NCBI GenBank assembly: GCA_017625815.1
Contig: JAGAKD010000002.1
Coordinates: 62,001-126,000, forward strand
DNA length: 64,000 bases
Direction: 5' to 3'
DNA from: Lachnospiraceae bacterium
GTDB lineage: Bacteria > Bacillota > Clostridia > Lachnospirales > Lachnospiraceae
Shown: in pieces, positions 8,372-16,744 of the stretch
Position numbering within the stretch: position 1 is the stretch's first letter
How the letters are laid out: every line of letters starts with the position of its first letter
The notes under the pieces: model-generated
What the model was told of the DNA's origin: nothing
Database searches by the model: none
What the model saw: only the letters and a program-made list of their open reading frames with translations
Position numbers and translations under genes: made by a program

Positions 8372-9176
8372 AATTTGTTGCTCCTTCTGGTGCTGAAATT
8401 AAGTAGTCAAGCATTGAATCATCTATGGCTGACTCATTATAGCAGTCCATTATTTCTTTTTTGAGTTCTGTAAAAAATTCACTCATAAGTACTTTAACAT
8501 AACCATTTAAAGACTTAGGTAGTTTCCACATTGTAATACTATCAGGCACGCTGTTCAATTTTTTATGTTTTTTAAGCATAGCATAACAATTTAAAAGTAT
8601 AGTAATCTTTAGTCTGTAATAATCTACGGAGTCTTTTGTAAAAGGACACTTTTCTAGCACTCTGTCTAAAATAACATCACTATCACGCATTGACTCCATT
8701 ATATATTCTCTAAATGTTTCATCAACACCATGAGCGTCTTGTGCCTGAATCTTTAAATTTTCTCTAAGCTGGAAGGCATCAAACTTTTTAGAAGTAAATT
8801 CAGCTGAAATTATTTCAGAGAATGATTCTTTTTGATACTCCAATTTCATTGGGTGGAGAAGTGCCTTAACATAGTTTAGACAAGATTTAATTGGTTTAAT
8901 TTCTTTTCCTTTGATTACTTTGCCTTGATTCCAAATGTTTTTACGTAGGGCAAAGAAAATACGTGTTGCACCATAAAACGCATAGGGGTCATAATCACTG
9001 AAGTTTGAAAACATTCTTTTCTTGATTGCTAGTGCTTTTATAAGTAGCCACAAGTAATTATAGATTTTGTTTTCAAGGTCAGGATTTTCGCCCGGATTGA
9101 CTATTTTAGATACATTTTCATCTATGAAGATACACATATCAGTATACTTCATATTAGATTCTTTTCGCCAAATCAT
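8355..9176 (-). CDS. Unknown 273-residue protein downstream of the SbcC-like gene
   Basis: Helical protein with many aromatic and Lys residues and no recognised motif. The ATG at 9176 follows the SbcC-like stop by three bases, so reinitiation is likely. The internal ATG at 9152 (MKYTDMCIF) is an alternative, and neither has a strong ribosome site. The tight link to sbcC suggests a DNA-metabolism role, but this is only context. Confidence 0.7.
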   Translation of the reverse strand: MIWRKESNMKYTDMCIFIDENVSKIVNPGENPDLENKIYNYLWLLIKALAIKKRMFSNFSDYDPYAFYGATRIFFALRKNIWNQGKVIKGKEIKPIKSCLNYVKALLHPMKLEYQKESFSEIISAEFTSKKFDAFQLRENLKIQAQDAHGVDETFREYIMESMRDSDVILDRVLEKCPFTKDSVDYYRLKITILLNCYAMLKKHKKLNSVPDSITMWKLPKSLNGYVKVLMSEFFTELKKEIMDCYNESAIDDSMLDYLISAPEGATNYEEWH

Positions 9177-9179
9177 AGC

Positions 9180-11048
9180 TTAAAATACCTCACTTATTCC
9201 TTGTTCATTTTTTATAATATGAATCTCAGAGTCAATTGGTAAGTCTAATGTCTCAGCATGATGAGAAATTATAAACACAGACTCTATAGTATTCAATTCT
9301 TTTTCCAGCAATCTCATTACAGCCGCACAGCTTTTCTTATCAAGGAAGTCTGTGATTTCATCTAACACTATAATGTTTGAATTAAAATTAAGATACTCAA
9401 TAAGTATCTGTCTTAGTGCAAACTGAAGAATCAAATCAACTCTTTGTTTCTCACCACCAGACAGACTATCAAATACCTTACCACAATAAGTAATATTAAG
9501 ATTGTTACCTGAAAGTTCAATATCAAGTTCTCGAGTTTCAAAAACTATTTCACAATAATCTTTTGACTTTTCATTTAATCTATCAATTACATGCTTTAGC
9601 AAGAAAGCACGGAAACTATTTTTAGCACAATTATCCATCTCTTTTGACTTTTTAAGATGTTTACCTTGCTGTTCTTTACCATCTGTACTGAGTTGATGAG
9701 CAGCCTTAAGTCTGTTTAAATCTGCTGCCTCTTGCTTGATAATACTATTAAGTTTGTCAAGATAATTTTGTAAATGATTCTGGTCATGTTGTAGCTTTGC
9801 TATTTGACCGGTAATAAGTTCTTTATCTGTAGTTAACTTATTTATTGTAGCTGTGTAAGTAGCGATTTGTGTTTTTATACTTAATAGCTGCTCTTTATAG
9901 TCATTTATAGTTGTATCAAAATAACTATTAATTTCTGCAACGTAATTGTTATACGTCTCTTCGCAATTTTTAACTAGTTGATTTTGTTCTTGCAACTTAA
10001 TAGTATTTTGCTTCAATTCAATTTCCTGTTCTTGTATTTTTAAGAATAATTGCTCACTATTTGGCATTTGCTGGCCGCAAGTTGGACACGCGCCAGTTTT
10101 ACTTTTCAGCTCCTTTAATTTACTTTCACAAACAGAAATACCTGTTTTATACTCAATTAGTTTATTAGTAAGCTCAGATTTTTTAGCGTTATAACTTAAT
10201 GTACAATTTTGTAAAGCTTCAGATTTTTCTGTTGTAGCTTGTAGTAGATTTGAATTTAAAGCTTCACTATTAGTTTCCAGTACAGTTTTTTGAGTTAAGT
10301 TTTGAGCAAGCTCCTGTTCTATTTTAGTAAGCTCCTCAGTCAACTTATTAATTTCTACTAAAAAGTCTGGGATTTTTATACCATCACGTTCTGCTATATG
10401 ACGGTTATAGGAAGACTCAATAACACGTATTTCAGTAGATAAGCTTAAAAGACTGTCTGCATATTCTTTATCTTTTGCTTTTAGTTTATCAAGTCGGTCA
10501 CTAAGTCTATTTTTTATATCTTCAAACATAAAATCAGACTTAGTAAGTTTTTCAAGAAGTGCTTTTCTACCGGTTGGAGTATAAGAAGAGAATCGATTTG
10601 GCATTCCTTGACCGATAAGAATTACTGAAGCAAGCAAATCTTTTGTTAACTCAGGTAATAGCTCAGCAAATTTCTTTTCAGATTCTCTAACGCCTTTACC
10701 GCTAGTATTTACTCCATTTTTAATAATGTGTAGATCACTTTTGGGTGCTATAAAACGTGTAATCTCATATGAGTCACGATTGTAAGAAAACTCTAACTTT
10801 ACATAGCTAGAATTCTCTGTTGCATTAATATTCTTTAAATTAGAACTAATACCCTGTAGAGTCTCACCAAGTAGGGCAAAACTCACAGCATTCCAGATAA
10901 AACTCTTACCAGAGCCATTAGACAGGGCGTTATCTTTTTTAAAGTTATTTTGTCCGGAAACTAAACAGAAGCCTCGTTCTTGTAAGTCAAACTCGGCGTG
11001 TGCATAGCTTCCAAAATTATGTAAAGTTACTTTTTTAAAAATTAACAT
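9180..11048 (-). CDS. sbcC: SbcC/Rad50-like recombination nuclease ATPase (T4 gp46 type)
   Basis: A 622-residue SMC-family ATPase that, with an SbcD/Mre11 nuclease, processes DNA ends for recombination. The N-terminal nucleotide site ends in NGSGKS (about 44-49). Two long coiled-coil arms surround a zinc hook CPTC near residue 320. The C-terminal half has the ABC signature SGGEKQR and a Walker B motif IIVLDEITD. The start is the ATG at 11048: GAGGA is 8 bases upstream, and the longer frame from a TTG at 11063 would contain that site. The partner nuclease is two genes upstream (11479-12513), with one unknown gene between. Confidence 0.95.
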   Translation of the reverse strand: MLIFKKVTLHNFGSYAHAEFDLQERGFCLVSGQNNFKKDNALSNGSGKSFIWNAVSFALLGETLQGISSNLKNINATENSSYVKLEFSYNRDSYEITRFIAPKSDLHIIKNGVNTSGKGVRESEKKFAELLPELTKDLLASVILIGQGMPNRFSSYTPTGRKALLEKLTKSDFMFEDIKNRLSDRLDKLKAKDKEYADSLLSLSTEIRVIESSYNRHIAERDGIKIPDFLVEINKLTEELTKIEQELAQNLTQKTVLETNSEALNSNLLQATTEKSEALQNCTLSYNAKKSELTNKLIEYKTGISVCESKLKELKSKTGACPTCGQQMPNSEQLFLKIQEQEIELKQNTIKLQEQNQLVKNCEETYNNYVAEINSYFDTTINDYKEQLLSIKTQIATYTATINKLTTDKELITGQIAKLQHDQNHLQNYLDKLNSIIKQEAADLNRLKAAHQLSTDGKEQQGKHLKKSKEMDNCAKNSFRAFLLKHVIDRLNEKSKDYCEIVFETRELDIELSGNNLNITYCGKVFDSLSGGEKQRVDLILQFALRQILIEYLNFNSNIIVLDEITDFLDKKSCAAVMRLLEKELNTIESVFIISHHAETLDLPIDSEIHIIKNEQGISEVF

Positions 11049-11439
11049 TAAACCATTCCTCAATATTTAATTCAATAAGGTGCCAGAACTTGTGCCAATG
11101 CTGTTCAAGTTCTTTTTGATGAAGCTCTTGTGCCTCAGTGTACTTACCTTCTTTAATAAGTTGAACAGTAGTTTCCATGGTAGGCTGGGAAAACAAGCAG
11201 CCAGTATATAATTCATATTCATCAATAGCCATTACCAAGGCGGTTAAACTAAGCTCTGCCCGTTCACTTTGCTCTTGGTAATCTATCATTATTAGAAAGT
11301 CTCGTAAATACTTTAGATAATCCACAAAATAATCAAGTGGGTTACATAAGTTTTTTACGTTAAATTTATGTCGAAACGTAAGTATTTTGCTATACGCCTT
11401 TTTAATTTTTTTGAAGTCTTTAATTGTTGATTTATCCAT
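11035..11439 (-). CDS. Unknown 134-residue protein between the sbcD- and sbcC-like genes
   Basis: Helical protein, basic at the N-terminus and with Trp/His at the C-terminus (QHWHKFWHLIELNIEEWF). It sits inside the SbcCD locus and overlaps the sbcC-like start, so a link with end processing is plausible but unproven. A TATTGTATAAT promoter motif ends 14 bases before its ATG and there is no Shine-Dalgarno site, which would give an almost leaderless message. Confidence 0.7.
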   Translation of the reverse strand: MDKSTIKDFKKIKKAYSKILTFRHKFNVKNLCNPLDYFVDYLKYLRDFLIMIDYQEQSERAELSLTALVMAIDEYELYTGCLFSQPTMETTVQLIKEGKYTEAQELHQKELEQHWHKFWHLIELNIEEWFNVNF

Positions 11440-11452
11440 TATTCTATATTAT

Positions 11453-11463
11453 ATTATACAATA
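11453..11463 (-). promoter_or_regulatory. TATTGTATAAT promoter motif for the 11035-11439 gene
   Basis: Exact TATTGTATAAT. The TATAAT hexamer lies 14 bases before the ATG, leaving a predicted leader of only about 7 bases. Confidence 0.7.
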
Positions 11464-11478
11464 TTTTAATATTATATA

Positions 11479-12513
11479 TTATTTGCAAACCTCCCCCAAT
11501 TCGAATTCAAGAATGTCATCATTTTCTAAGTGAGTTCTACAAAACTCAGCAAATAGTGCAAGATGATCTAGACTAGAGTGTGTTATTACTTCCTTATTTT
11601 CTGCATTAGCTTCAACGACAGGTCTAAAAGCAATAATACGATATTCAATAATATTAGGCAGAGCGTCTATTCTTTCCCTTAGCTCTGGAATAAGCTCATC
11701 TAAGCACTTAACAGATAGTACAGTATTAGGCTTAAGTGTATCTAAGAAATCAAACTGATCTCTGCTCATAATATCAATTTTACTATAGAAATTAAAAGCA
11801 TAAGGATTTTCTACAAAGCTAAGTGTAAACCCATTAGTATCAATAATAGCAGCTTTATGCTCATACCGTGTAGCATCTTCACCAAAGTCTTTACCAGTAA
11901 TATTTCCAAGGTTGATTATAATATTAGAAAGTACTGTGCCATTATGTAAGTGTCCATTTAAAAATAAGTCACAAGACTGCTCTATTTCTTCTGTATTAAA
12001 ACCGAGGCGGGAAATAACAGGTCCCATTTGAATACCTTTGATGTCGTTGTGAGATAAAACAATTCGGGGCTTGTCTGTTTTTTCACCAAAGTATTCATTT
12101 ATAGGTCTACGTTCACATTCTGAAATATAAGGTATAAAACAAATTTCACACTCTGGAAGGTCAATCTTCATTGGCGCTGAAATAACCTGGCGATTCGTAT
12201 CTTCAAGTATTTTTGTTGAGCTGTATTGAAGATTTATATCACCACTTTCATGGTTACCCACAAGAAAATAATGCGGAAGTTTACTCCATTCAATTTCTTT
12301 GCAAGCAGTGATCTCTTGGTCAGTTAGACTTGGTCTATCAAAGAAATCTCCTAAATGAACAATAGCATCACAGTTAAGTCTTTCTGCTTCTCGTTCTGTC
12401 CAATTCTGAGTCTTAATGCAGTTTTCAAGTCTTGTTGTATAGGTATGACCCATACGGTGTACGATAGAATTTCGTTCACAATAATGAAGGTCAGTTGTTA
12501 TAAATAACTTCAT
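11479..12513 (-). CDS. sbcD: SbcD/Mre11-like nuclease (T4 gp47 type)
   Basis: A 344-residue calcineurin-fold metallophosphoesterase with the Mre11 motif series: TTDLHYCE (residue about 5), HLGDFFDR, LVGNHESGD, LSHNDI and NGHLHNGT, which supply the two-metal active site. It cuts DNA ends together with the SbcC-like ATPase encoded downstream. AGGAGG precedes the ATG, and a promoter motif plus terminator lie about 30-80 bases upstream, so it starts its own transcript. Confidence 0.95.
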   Translation of the reverse strand: MKLFITTDLHYCERNSIVHRMGHTYTTRLENCIKTQNWTEREAERLNCDAIVHLGDFFDRPSLTDQEITACKEIEWSKLPHYFLVGNHESGDINLQYSSTKILEDTNRQVISAPMKIDLPECEICFIPYISECERRPINEYFGEKTDKPRIVLSHNDIKGIQMGPVISRLGFNTEEIEQSCDLFLNGHLHNGTVLSNIIINLGNITGKDFGEDATRYEHKAAIIDTNGFTLSFVENPYAFNFYSKIDIMSRDQFDFLDTLKPNTVLSVKCLDELIPELRERIDALPNIIEYRIIAFRPVVEANAENKEVITHSSLDHLALFAEFCRTHLENDDILEFELGEVCK

Positions 12514-12541
12514 TGGTCCTCCTAGGTATAGTATATATTAT

Positions 12542-12552
12542 ATTATACAATA
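12542..12552 (-). promoter_or_regulatory. TATTGTATAAT promoter motif for sbcD-sbcC
   Basis: Exact motif 29 bases before the ATG, just downstream of the terminator T-tract at 12562. Confidence 0.75.
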
Positions 12553-12561
12553 AAAATTAAC

Positions 12562-12592
12562 AAAAAAGAGTACACACCTCTGTGCACTCTTT
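12562..12592 (-). terminator. Terminator after the HD-like gene
   Basis: An 11-base stem (12565-12575 with 12582-12592, one G.U pair), then TTTTTT on the minus strand, eight bases after the upstream stop codon. Confidence 0.85.
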
Positions 12593-12599
12593 CTGTATT

Positions 12600-13175
12600 T
12601 TAATACTTTTCTAAATAAGTTGCGGCCAAGTCAGCCATTCTAGTTAAAGTAACGAGGGGATAAGCTCTTAAAATATTGTGAATATCCTTTACATACAAAT
12701 CAGTGCTACGTGAATGAATTATTGCTTCTGTTTGCTCATCAGTAAATCCAATAAATCTTTTAGCAATCATGTAAGAACTAAAACCAATATCGCCAAACAT
12801 TGGACGCTCTTCCTTAGTTCTATAAGCAGGCACTGAAATCCAAGTTCCTGTAGCTTCATCTTTTGTATTCTTCATATAGCCTTCATACATTACGGCTCTA
12901 TAAAGATCTTTAAAAAGTGCAACTTTAATTACATCTTGCTCTGTATATCTTCCGGGACAATAAGCATTTACAAGCTGAGCGAGCTCAAAGCAAGTATCAA
13001 GAGCATACTCACAAAGTCCACCTGGGTAAGCTTTAAACTGCTGATTATTTGCTGGAGCATCAAAGTAACCAATTTCATCAAGGTACTTTGATATTTCAGT
13101 CAAGTCAATATTTAGCTTACTCAAAAGCTCAATAAATTTTTTTGTGTTGTTTTGTTTCTTTTCTGGTGTTAACAT
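12600..13175 (-). CDS. HD-hydrolase-like protein missing its metal-binding histidines
   Basis: The 191 residues follow, segment by segment, a phage/Bacillota family of HD-domain hydrolases. I recall the family pattern as FHGxYxGGLxEHSL, LLHDVCK, a GHGEKS segment, AIRWHMG, and a final ADMxATYL. Here the corresponding segments are QFKAYPGGLCEYAL, LFKDLYR, DIGFSS, AIIHSRS and MADLAATYL. The two Asp are kept, but nearly every His metal ligand is replaced (His to Lys, Tyr, Lys, Ile, Ser). It probably cannot hydrolyse phosphoesters. The start overlaps the reductase-like gene, with AAGGAG 8 bases upstream. The comparison is from memory, not an alignment search. Confidence 0.72.
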   Translation of the reverse strand: MLTPEKKQNNTKKFIELLSKLNIDLTEISKYLDEIGYFDAPANNQQFKAYPGGLCEYALDTCFELAQLVNAYCPGRYTEQDVIKVALFKDLYRAVMYEGYMKNTKDEATGTWISVPAYRTKEERPMFGDIGFSSYMIAKRFIGFTDEQTEAIIHSRSTDLYVKDIHNILRAYPLVTLTRMADLAATYLEKY

Positions 13176-13990
13176 TTCTTAAACTCCTTTTTAATAGTAT
13201 TAACTAAAGCTCTTTCTTTATCTATATTATACGATGAACTTACTGAGCCGATCGCATAAATAGTTGGAACAATAGAACGACATTTTTCGTCTGTATTTAT
13301 TTTTCCTTCTTCATTAATAGTAAATAAACGGAAACGATTGTTTGGAAAACCAGATAGGTCTGGGATTCTTCCAACATCAACATAAAGTGCTTTGCAAGTT
13401 ATTGTGGAATAGGTACTAAGAGTAACTTTTTGCAACTCACCAGCTTTACCTTCCCAAGATACAATTTCGCAGCCAGGAAGTCTTGCAATATTTGCTGCAG
13501 CATCCAGTTTTCTGTTTGTTTGATAGTGATAAGAAGGTTCAAAGTCTGAAGTACAGAGATAAATGTGTTTAAACTTAGATTTAAGTTCAAGAGCCATTTT
13601 AGCAGCTCGTGGGGTATTTCCAAATACCACTGCTTGACTTAACTTGCTACCTTCTGGAATCTCGTCAGTGTTATAATAAATCTGTTGAACATTTGGACCC
13701 TTCTTAGGAAATGGCTTAGGTTGTTCACCGGTTGCTATAATTAGATGATGTGTAAAAGTTCTCGGGATTCCTTGATCGCCTTCCATTGTAAGACCAATTA
13801 AGCCATGATTATAAGTTGTAAATAAAACTTTCTTTTGAATAACTTCAAACTCTTCAGTTAGCTGTTTGTTTACTCGCTCACTTACCAAAATAATTTTTTG
13901 GTCTGGGAGATGCTTTAATAACTTTTTATAAACAGAAATACCTTCCTTTGAAGCTCCAACAATTATAATATCATAAAAAACGTTTTCCAA
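13169..13990 (-). CDS. Thioredoxin-reductase-like flavoprotein without the CxxC centre
   Basis: A 273-residue two-Rossmann protein: YDIIIVGASKEG at the N-terminus, the LIIATGEQP segment, a second dinucleotide-type segment QAVVFGNTPRAAKMALEL, and a C-terminal VPTIYAIGSVSS. This is the order of thioredoxin reductase-type enzymes. Several key features are off. The first glycine motif is GASKEG rather than GxGxxG, no redox-active CxxC lies between the domains, and the FAD-binding Asp of the usual AIGD motif is Ser. It may bind a nucleotide but is unlikely to reduce thioredoxin. The start is a TTG with AAAGGAG at ideal spacing. It forms an overlapping pair with the HD-like gene. Confidence 0.75.
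   Translation of the reverse strand: MENVFYDIIIVGASKEGISVYKKLLKHLPDQKIILVSERVNKQLTEEFEVIQKKVLFTTYNHGLIGLTMEGDQGIPRTFTHHLIIATGEQPKPFPKKGPNVQQIYYNTDEIPEGSKLSQAVVFGNTPRAAKMALELKSKFKHIYLCTSDFEPSYHYQTNRKLDAAANIARLPGCEIVSWEGKAGELQKVTLSTYSTITCKALYVDVGRIPDLSGFPNNRFRLFTINEEGKINTDEKCRSIVPTIYAIGSVSSSYNIDKERALVNTIKKEFKKC
13226..13236 (-). promoter_or_regulatory. Variant promoter motif (CATCGTATAAT) inside the reductase-like gene
   Basis: Retains GTATAAT, 51 bases before the ATG of the HD-like gene. The surrounding coding constraint makes it less certain than intergenic copies. Confidence 0.4.
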
Positions 13991-14021
13991 ATCTAGTCTC
14001 CTTTATCAAGTTTTACATTAT

Positions 14022-14032
14022 ATTATACAATA
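14022..14032 (-). promoter_or_regulatory. TATTGTATAAT promoter motif for the reductase-like and HD-like pair
   Basis: Exact motif 32 bases before the TTG start, right after the terminator at 14035-14070. Confidence 0.75.
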
Positions 14033-14034
14033 AT

Positions 14035-14070
14035 TAAAAAGCTATTTTAGCTTGTTTACTAAAATAGCTT
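14035..14070 (-). terminator. Terminator after the Cas4/RecB-like gene
   Basis: A 12-base perfect stem (AAGCTATTTTAG at 14039-14050 with 14059-14070), 8-base loop, TTTTT on the minus strand. It overlaps the end of the coding frame. Confidence 0.8.
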
Positions 14071-14976
14071 CTCAGTTTTTTCTATATATTTACGTCTATA
14101 ATTCTCAAGAACTTGCTCATGCTGTGTCATACCGAGCCAAGGCATGGCCTTAGACATATTTCTATTTTCTTTGGTCCACAAACTATGATAAGGACATAAA
14201 CCTTTTGCACCTTCGGGTTGCTTCGGATTAGTAGGACAGAAATCACACCAATGACAAAGTGGGCTTGGATGAGGTTCAAAATCTTCTTTTCCCATCTTTT
14301 CGAATAATTTATTAAGCTTATTCTTACCTTTAAGTAAGTAGTCACCAACACCTGCATCCTGTGTCATATCACAAAACGGAAGGTCATATTGACACTTAAA
14401 TGGATTAGTGGTATTAAAAAGTTTTTGGCAAGCTAAAGAATAGATTACAAACTGTAGTGGAGCTGTAAGTTTTGCACTTTCAAGTGGTACTGCATAAGTC
14501 TTTATATCTTGTATGATAAACAAATCAAGCTCAGTATCATAAAACACGCGGTCAATAAAACCTTTAAAACGATGTGTTTCATATTCAAATTCAAACGGAA
14601 TTTCCGTTCCTACTACAACATAAGTAGGATGTTCCTTAAAGTATTTTTCAAGTCTATAGATACCAGTTTCAAGGTAGTAAAAACATTTATCTCGATAAGT
14701 TCTATTAGACTTATCAAGCGAGAAGAAGTCTTCTGGATATTTTTGTTGAAGAACAAACATCTTGCTAATAAAGTTATTTTTAAGTGTTATGTAGTTAATT
14801 GGCTGACCATCTTTTATTGAGTTTGCAATAGCTTCCTCAGTTTCGTGAACTAATGTTCCGAGCTCGGTGGCTAAGCTGTCCGAATAAAAGCGTTTACCGT
14901 CGACATAACATAATTTATATTTAAAACCACATTGCTCGAATACATCTATTCGAGAATATGAGAATGTATCTGACAT
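14059..14976 (-). CDS. PD-(D/E)XK exonuclease of the Cas4/RecB family
   Basis: A 305-residue nuclease: SYSRIDVFEQCGFKYKL near the N-terminus, ELGTLVHE (the early His motif), FKGFIDRVF and IIQDIKTY (the Asp and Asp-x-Lys active-site motifs), a QFVIYSLA helix, and a C-terminal cysteine set CHWCDFCP...CPYH that with the N-terminal Cys can bind an iron-sulfur cluster, as in Cas4/AddB. It probably resects or trims DNA ends alongside SbcCD and RecA. The frame opens at 14994, but AGGAGG lies within that extension just before the ATG at 14976 (spacing 3), so I prefer 14976. Confidence 0.88.
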   Translation of the reverse strand: MSDTFSYSRIDVFEQCGFKYKLCYVDGKRFYSDSLATELGTLVHETEEAIANSIKDGQPINYITLKNNFISKMFVLQQKYPEDFFSLDKSNRTYRDKCFYYLETGIYRLEKYFKEHPTYVVVGTEIPFEFEYETHRFKGFIDRVFYDTELDLFIIQDIKTYAVPLESAKLTAPLQFVIYSLACQKLFNTTNPFKCQYDLPFCDMTQDAGVGDYLLKGKNKLNKLFEKMGKEDFEPHPSPLCHWCDFCPTNPKQPEGAKGLCPYHSLWTKENRNMSKAMPWLGMTQHEQVLENYRRKYIEKTEKLF

Positions 14977-15038
14977 ATGCCTCCTGGGGCTCATAAAGGC
15001 CCGTTTTTCAAACGTTTATATTTTTATTGATACTTTAC

Positions 15039-15950
15039 TTACATAGCAAGAAGATGACAAATAACGTAGTCTATGAGCCTCTCTTTGCTCATATCAAGCT
15101 CAGATGATTTTAATCTTAAATCTATATTAGATAAAAACTCTATATATTTTTGAAGCCTTTCAACAGATACGCCTGAATTGCCATATCTAATGCCATTCAT
15201 CTGATTAGGTTTCATATCAAGCTCTTCTGAGGTTAAACCACTGTAAATTACAAATAAAGCATTTTTAGCTTCTTTAAGAAGAATATTTACTAATGCTATG
15301 GGGTCATAATCAGCGTGTTTACCAAAGCAAAAATATTCAAGTAAAGCTGGTTTGTTTCTTTTACTAACCGCTTTCACAAGGTCAAAAATACTTTGAGGAT
15401 GTAGGTCTGAACAGGGGTCATATTTAATATCGATAAAAACTTCTTTCTGCTGACTTTGCGGGAAAAGAAGCACTTTATCAAGTTCTTGAATTATTCTATT
15501 TAAGTCTCCACCTGTTGCTGTATAAAGCCAAGTTGCATCAACGTCGTCGAGTACAGAACATTTTTGCTTTATAAAATCAATGATGTGCCAATCTTTAAGA
15601 TCAGGTATCTCAATTATAAAATCTTTGGCTGCAGCTTTAACTTCTTTATCAACTTTCTCACAAACAACAATAGTATTCTTAAATTGTGAATAATCTTCAG
15701 AAGGCTCTTCAAAAGTTTCGGTTTTTAATACTGCAAGATTGGACTCATAATCAAGAATCATTGCAAGAGCTGAAGTAAAAGGTTCATAAATACTTTCAAT
15801 AGGAATGGTATTACAATTCTTAACACGGCAAAGCTCGGCTATGTAAGAGTCTGCAAGAAAAGTATTACCTTTTTTAGGAAGAACAAAGATAATCAAGTCT
15901 TCCGGAGCTCTACCTTCAGTTATTCCTTTTTTTAATTCTATTAAAGTCAT
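15039..15950 (-). CDS. holA: DNA polymerase III delta subunit-like clamp-loader protein
   Basis: A 303-residue protein of about the length of HolA. The end (KSSELDMSKERLIDYVICHLLAM) is very close to the HolA C-terminal pattern, and the segment TGGDLNRIIQELDKVLLF matches the delta-subunit stretch that follows the AAA-like domain. Delta opens the sliding clamp. It has no intact Walker A, as expected. The ATG at 15950 overlaps the delta-prime TGA (ATGA) and has AAGGAG 9 bases upstream; the frame from 15968 is not needed. It is the last gene of a gamma, delta-prime, delta operon. Confidence 0.88.
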   Translation of the reverse strand: MTLIELKKGITEGRAPEDLIIFVLPKKGNTFLADSYIAELCRVKNCNTIPIESIYEPFTSALAMILDYESNLAVLKTETFEEPSEDYSQFKNTIVVCEKVDKEVKAAAKDFIIEIPDLKDWHIIDFIKQKCSVLDDVDATWLYTATGGDLNRIIQELDKVLLFPQSQQKEVFIDIKYDPCSDLHPQSIFDLVKAVSKRNKPALLEYFCFGKHADYDPIALVNILLKEAKNALFVIYSGLTSEELDMKPNQMNGIRYGNSGVSVERLQKYIEFLSNIDLRLKSSELDMSKERLIDYVICHLLAM

Positions 15951-16744
15951 TGATGAAGCTCCTTCCATAACTGAGTTAAAAAGTTAAGCATAAATGCTTC
16001 TTTAGCAATACTTTTATTTATTCTTGCCTGTTTAAATTGATTTGTCAAGCAATAAGTCTTAAAAGCATCTTCATTATTAGTATTTTTAAAAATACTAAAA
16101 GCTACATATTCTAAAGTATTGAAAAACAAATTAAAGTCAAACTTATTAAAGTCTTCTTTGTAGTTTATTTTTACAGCGACTTTCATTAAGTTTGGATAAT
16201 TTGCCACTCTTGTTTTGAGTACAAGCTTTTCACAGAGTGCATACATTTCATTAAAGCTATCTAAACTCAAATTTACAATTTGACCCGGAGTTTTACAGAT
16301 TTCAAAAACAAGCTCACTATCTATAACTCTATTTGCGATTTCTTGAAGTTCTTCCTTTGTGTAAGGGTCAAATCTTAGCTTAACACATCTATTCAAGATA
16401 GTAGGAAGAATACCAATTTCAGAGCTTGCAATAAGTATTGTAAAAACAGACTCTGATGGTTCTTCTATAAATTTAAGAAACTGATTTTGCTGTTTTTCTG
16501 TAAAAGCTGTCAAATCAATTATATAAACAGTTGGAACTGTCTTTTGAGAAAACTCAATTAAATCTTCTGCTGTAATCTTATCTGTTATCTCAACAGTATC
16601 AAGTTGTAAATTTTGGGCAAGCTGCTTAATCATTGTATGCTTACCACAACCCTCTTCACCTATAAACAAAAGTGTCTTAGGAAGAGTAGTTAGGGTATAT
16701 TTATTTAATTTTTCAAGCAATCTTGTTTGTCCAATTATTTTCAT
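15947..16744 (-). CDS. holB: DNA polymerase III delta prime-like clamp-loader subunit
   Basis: A 265-residue AAA+ protein. Walker A GEEGCGKHT (about 29-37), a DLTAFTEKQQNQFLKFIEEP segment typical of clamp-loader ATPases, and a sensor-1/SRC-like stretch ILNRCVKLRF. Its C-terminal collar region is short. It starts by TAATG overlap with the dnaX-like gene, with GAGG ahead. In the family, delta prime is the stator of the loader. Confidence 0.9.
   Translation of the reverse strand: MKIIGQTRLLEKLNKYTLTTLPKTLLFIGEEGCGKHTMIKQLAQNLQLDTVEITDKITAEDLIEFSQKTVPTVYIIDLTAFTEKQQNQFLKFIEEPSESVFTILIASSEIGILPTILNRCVKLRFDPYTKEELQEIANRVIDSELVFEICKTPGQIVNLSLDSFNEMYALCEKLVLKTRVANYPNLMKVAVKINYKEDFNKFDFNLFFNTLEYVAFSIFKNTNNEDAFKTYCLTNQFKQARINKSIAKEAFMLNFLTQLWKELHQ

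Noticed and set aside
8355..9176. A possible nuclease or helicase role for the protein beside sbcC
   Set aside because: No motif supports it; only the gene order suggests DNA metabolism.
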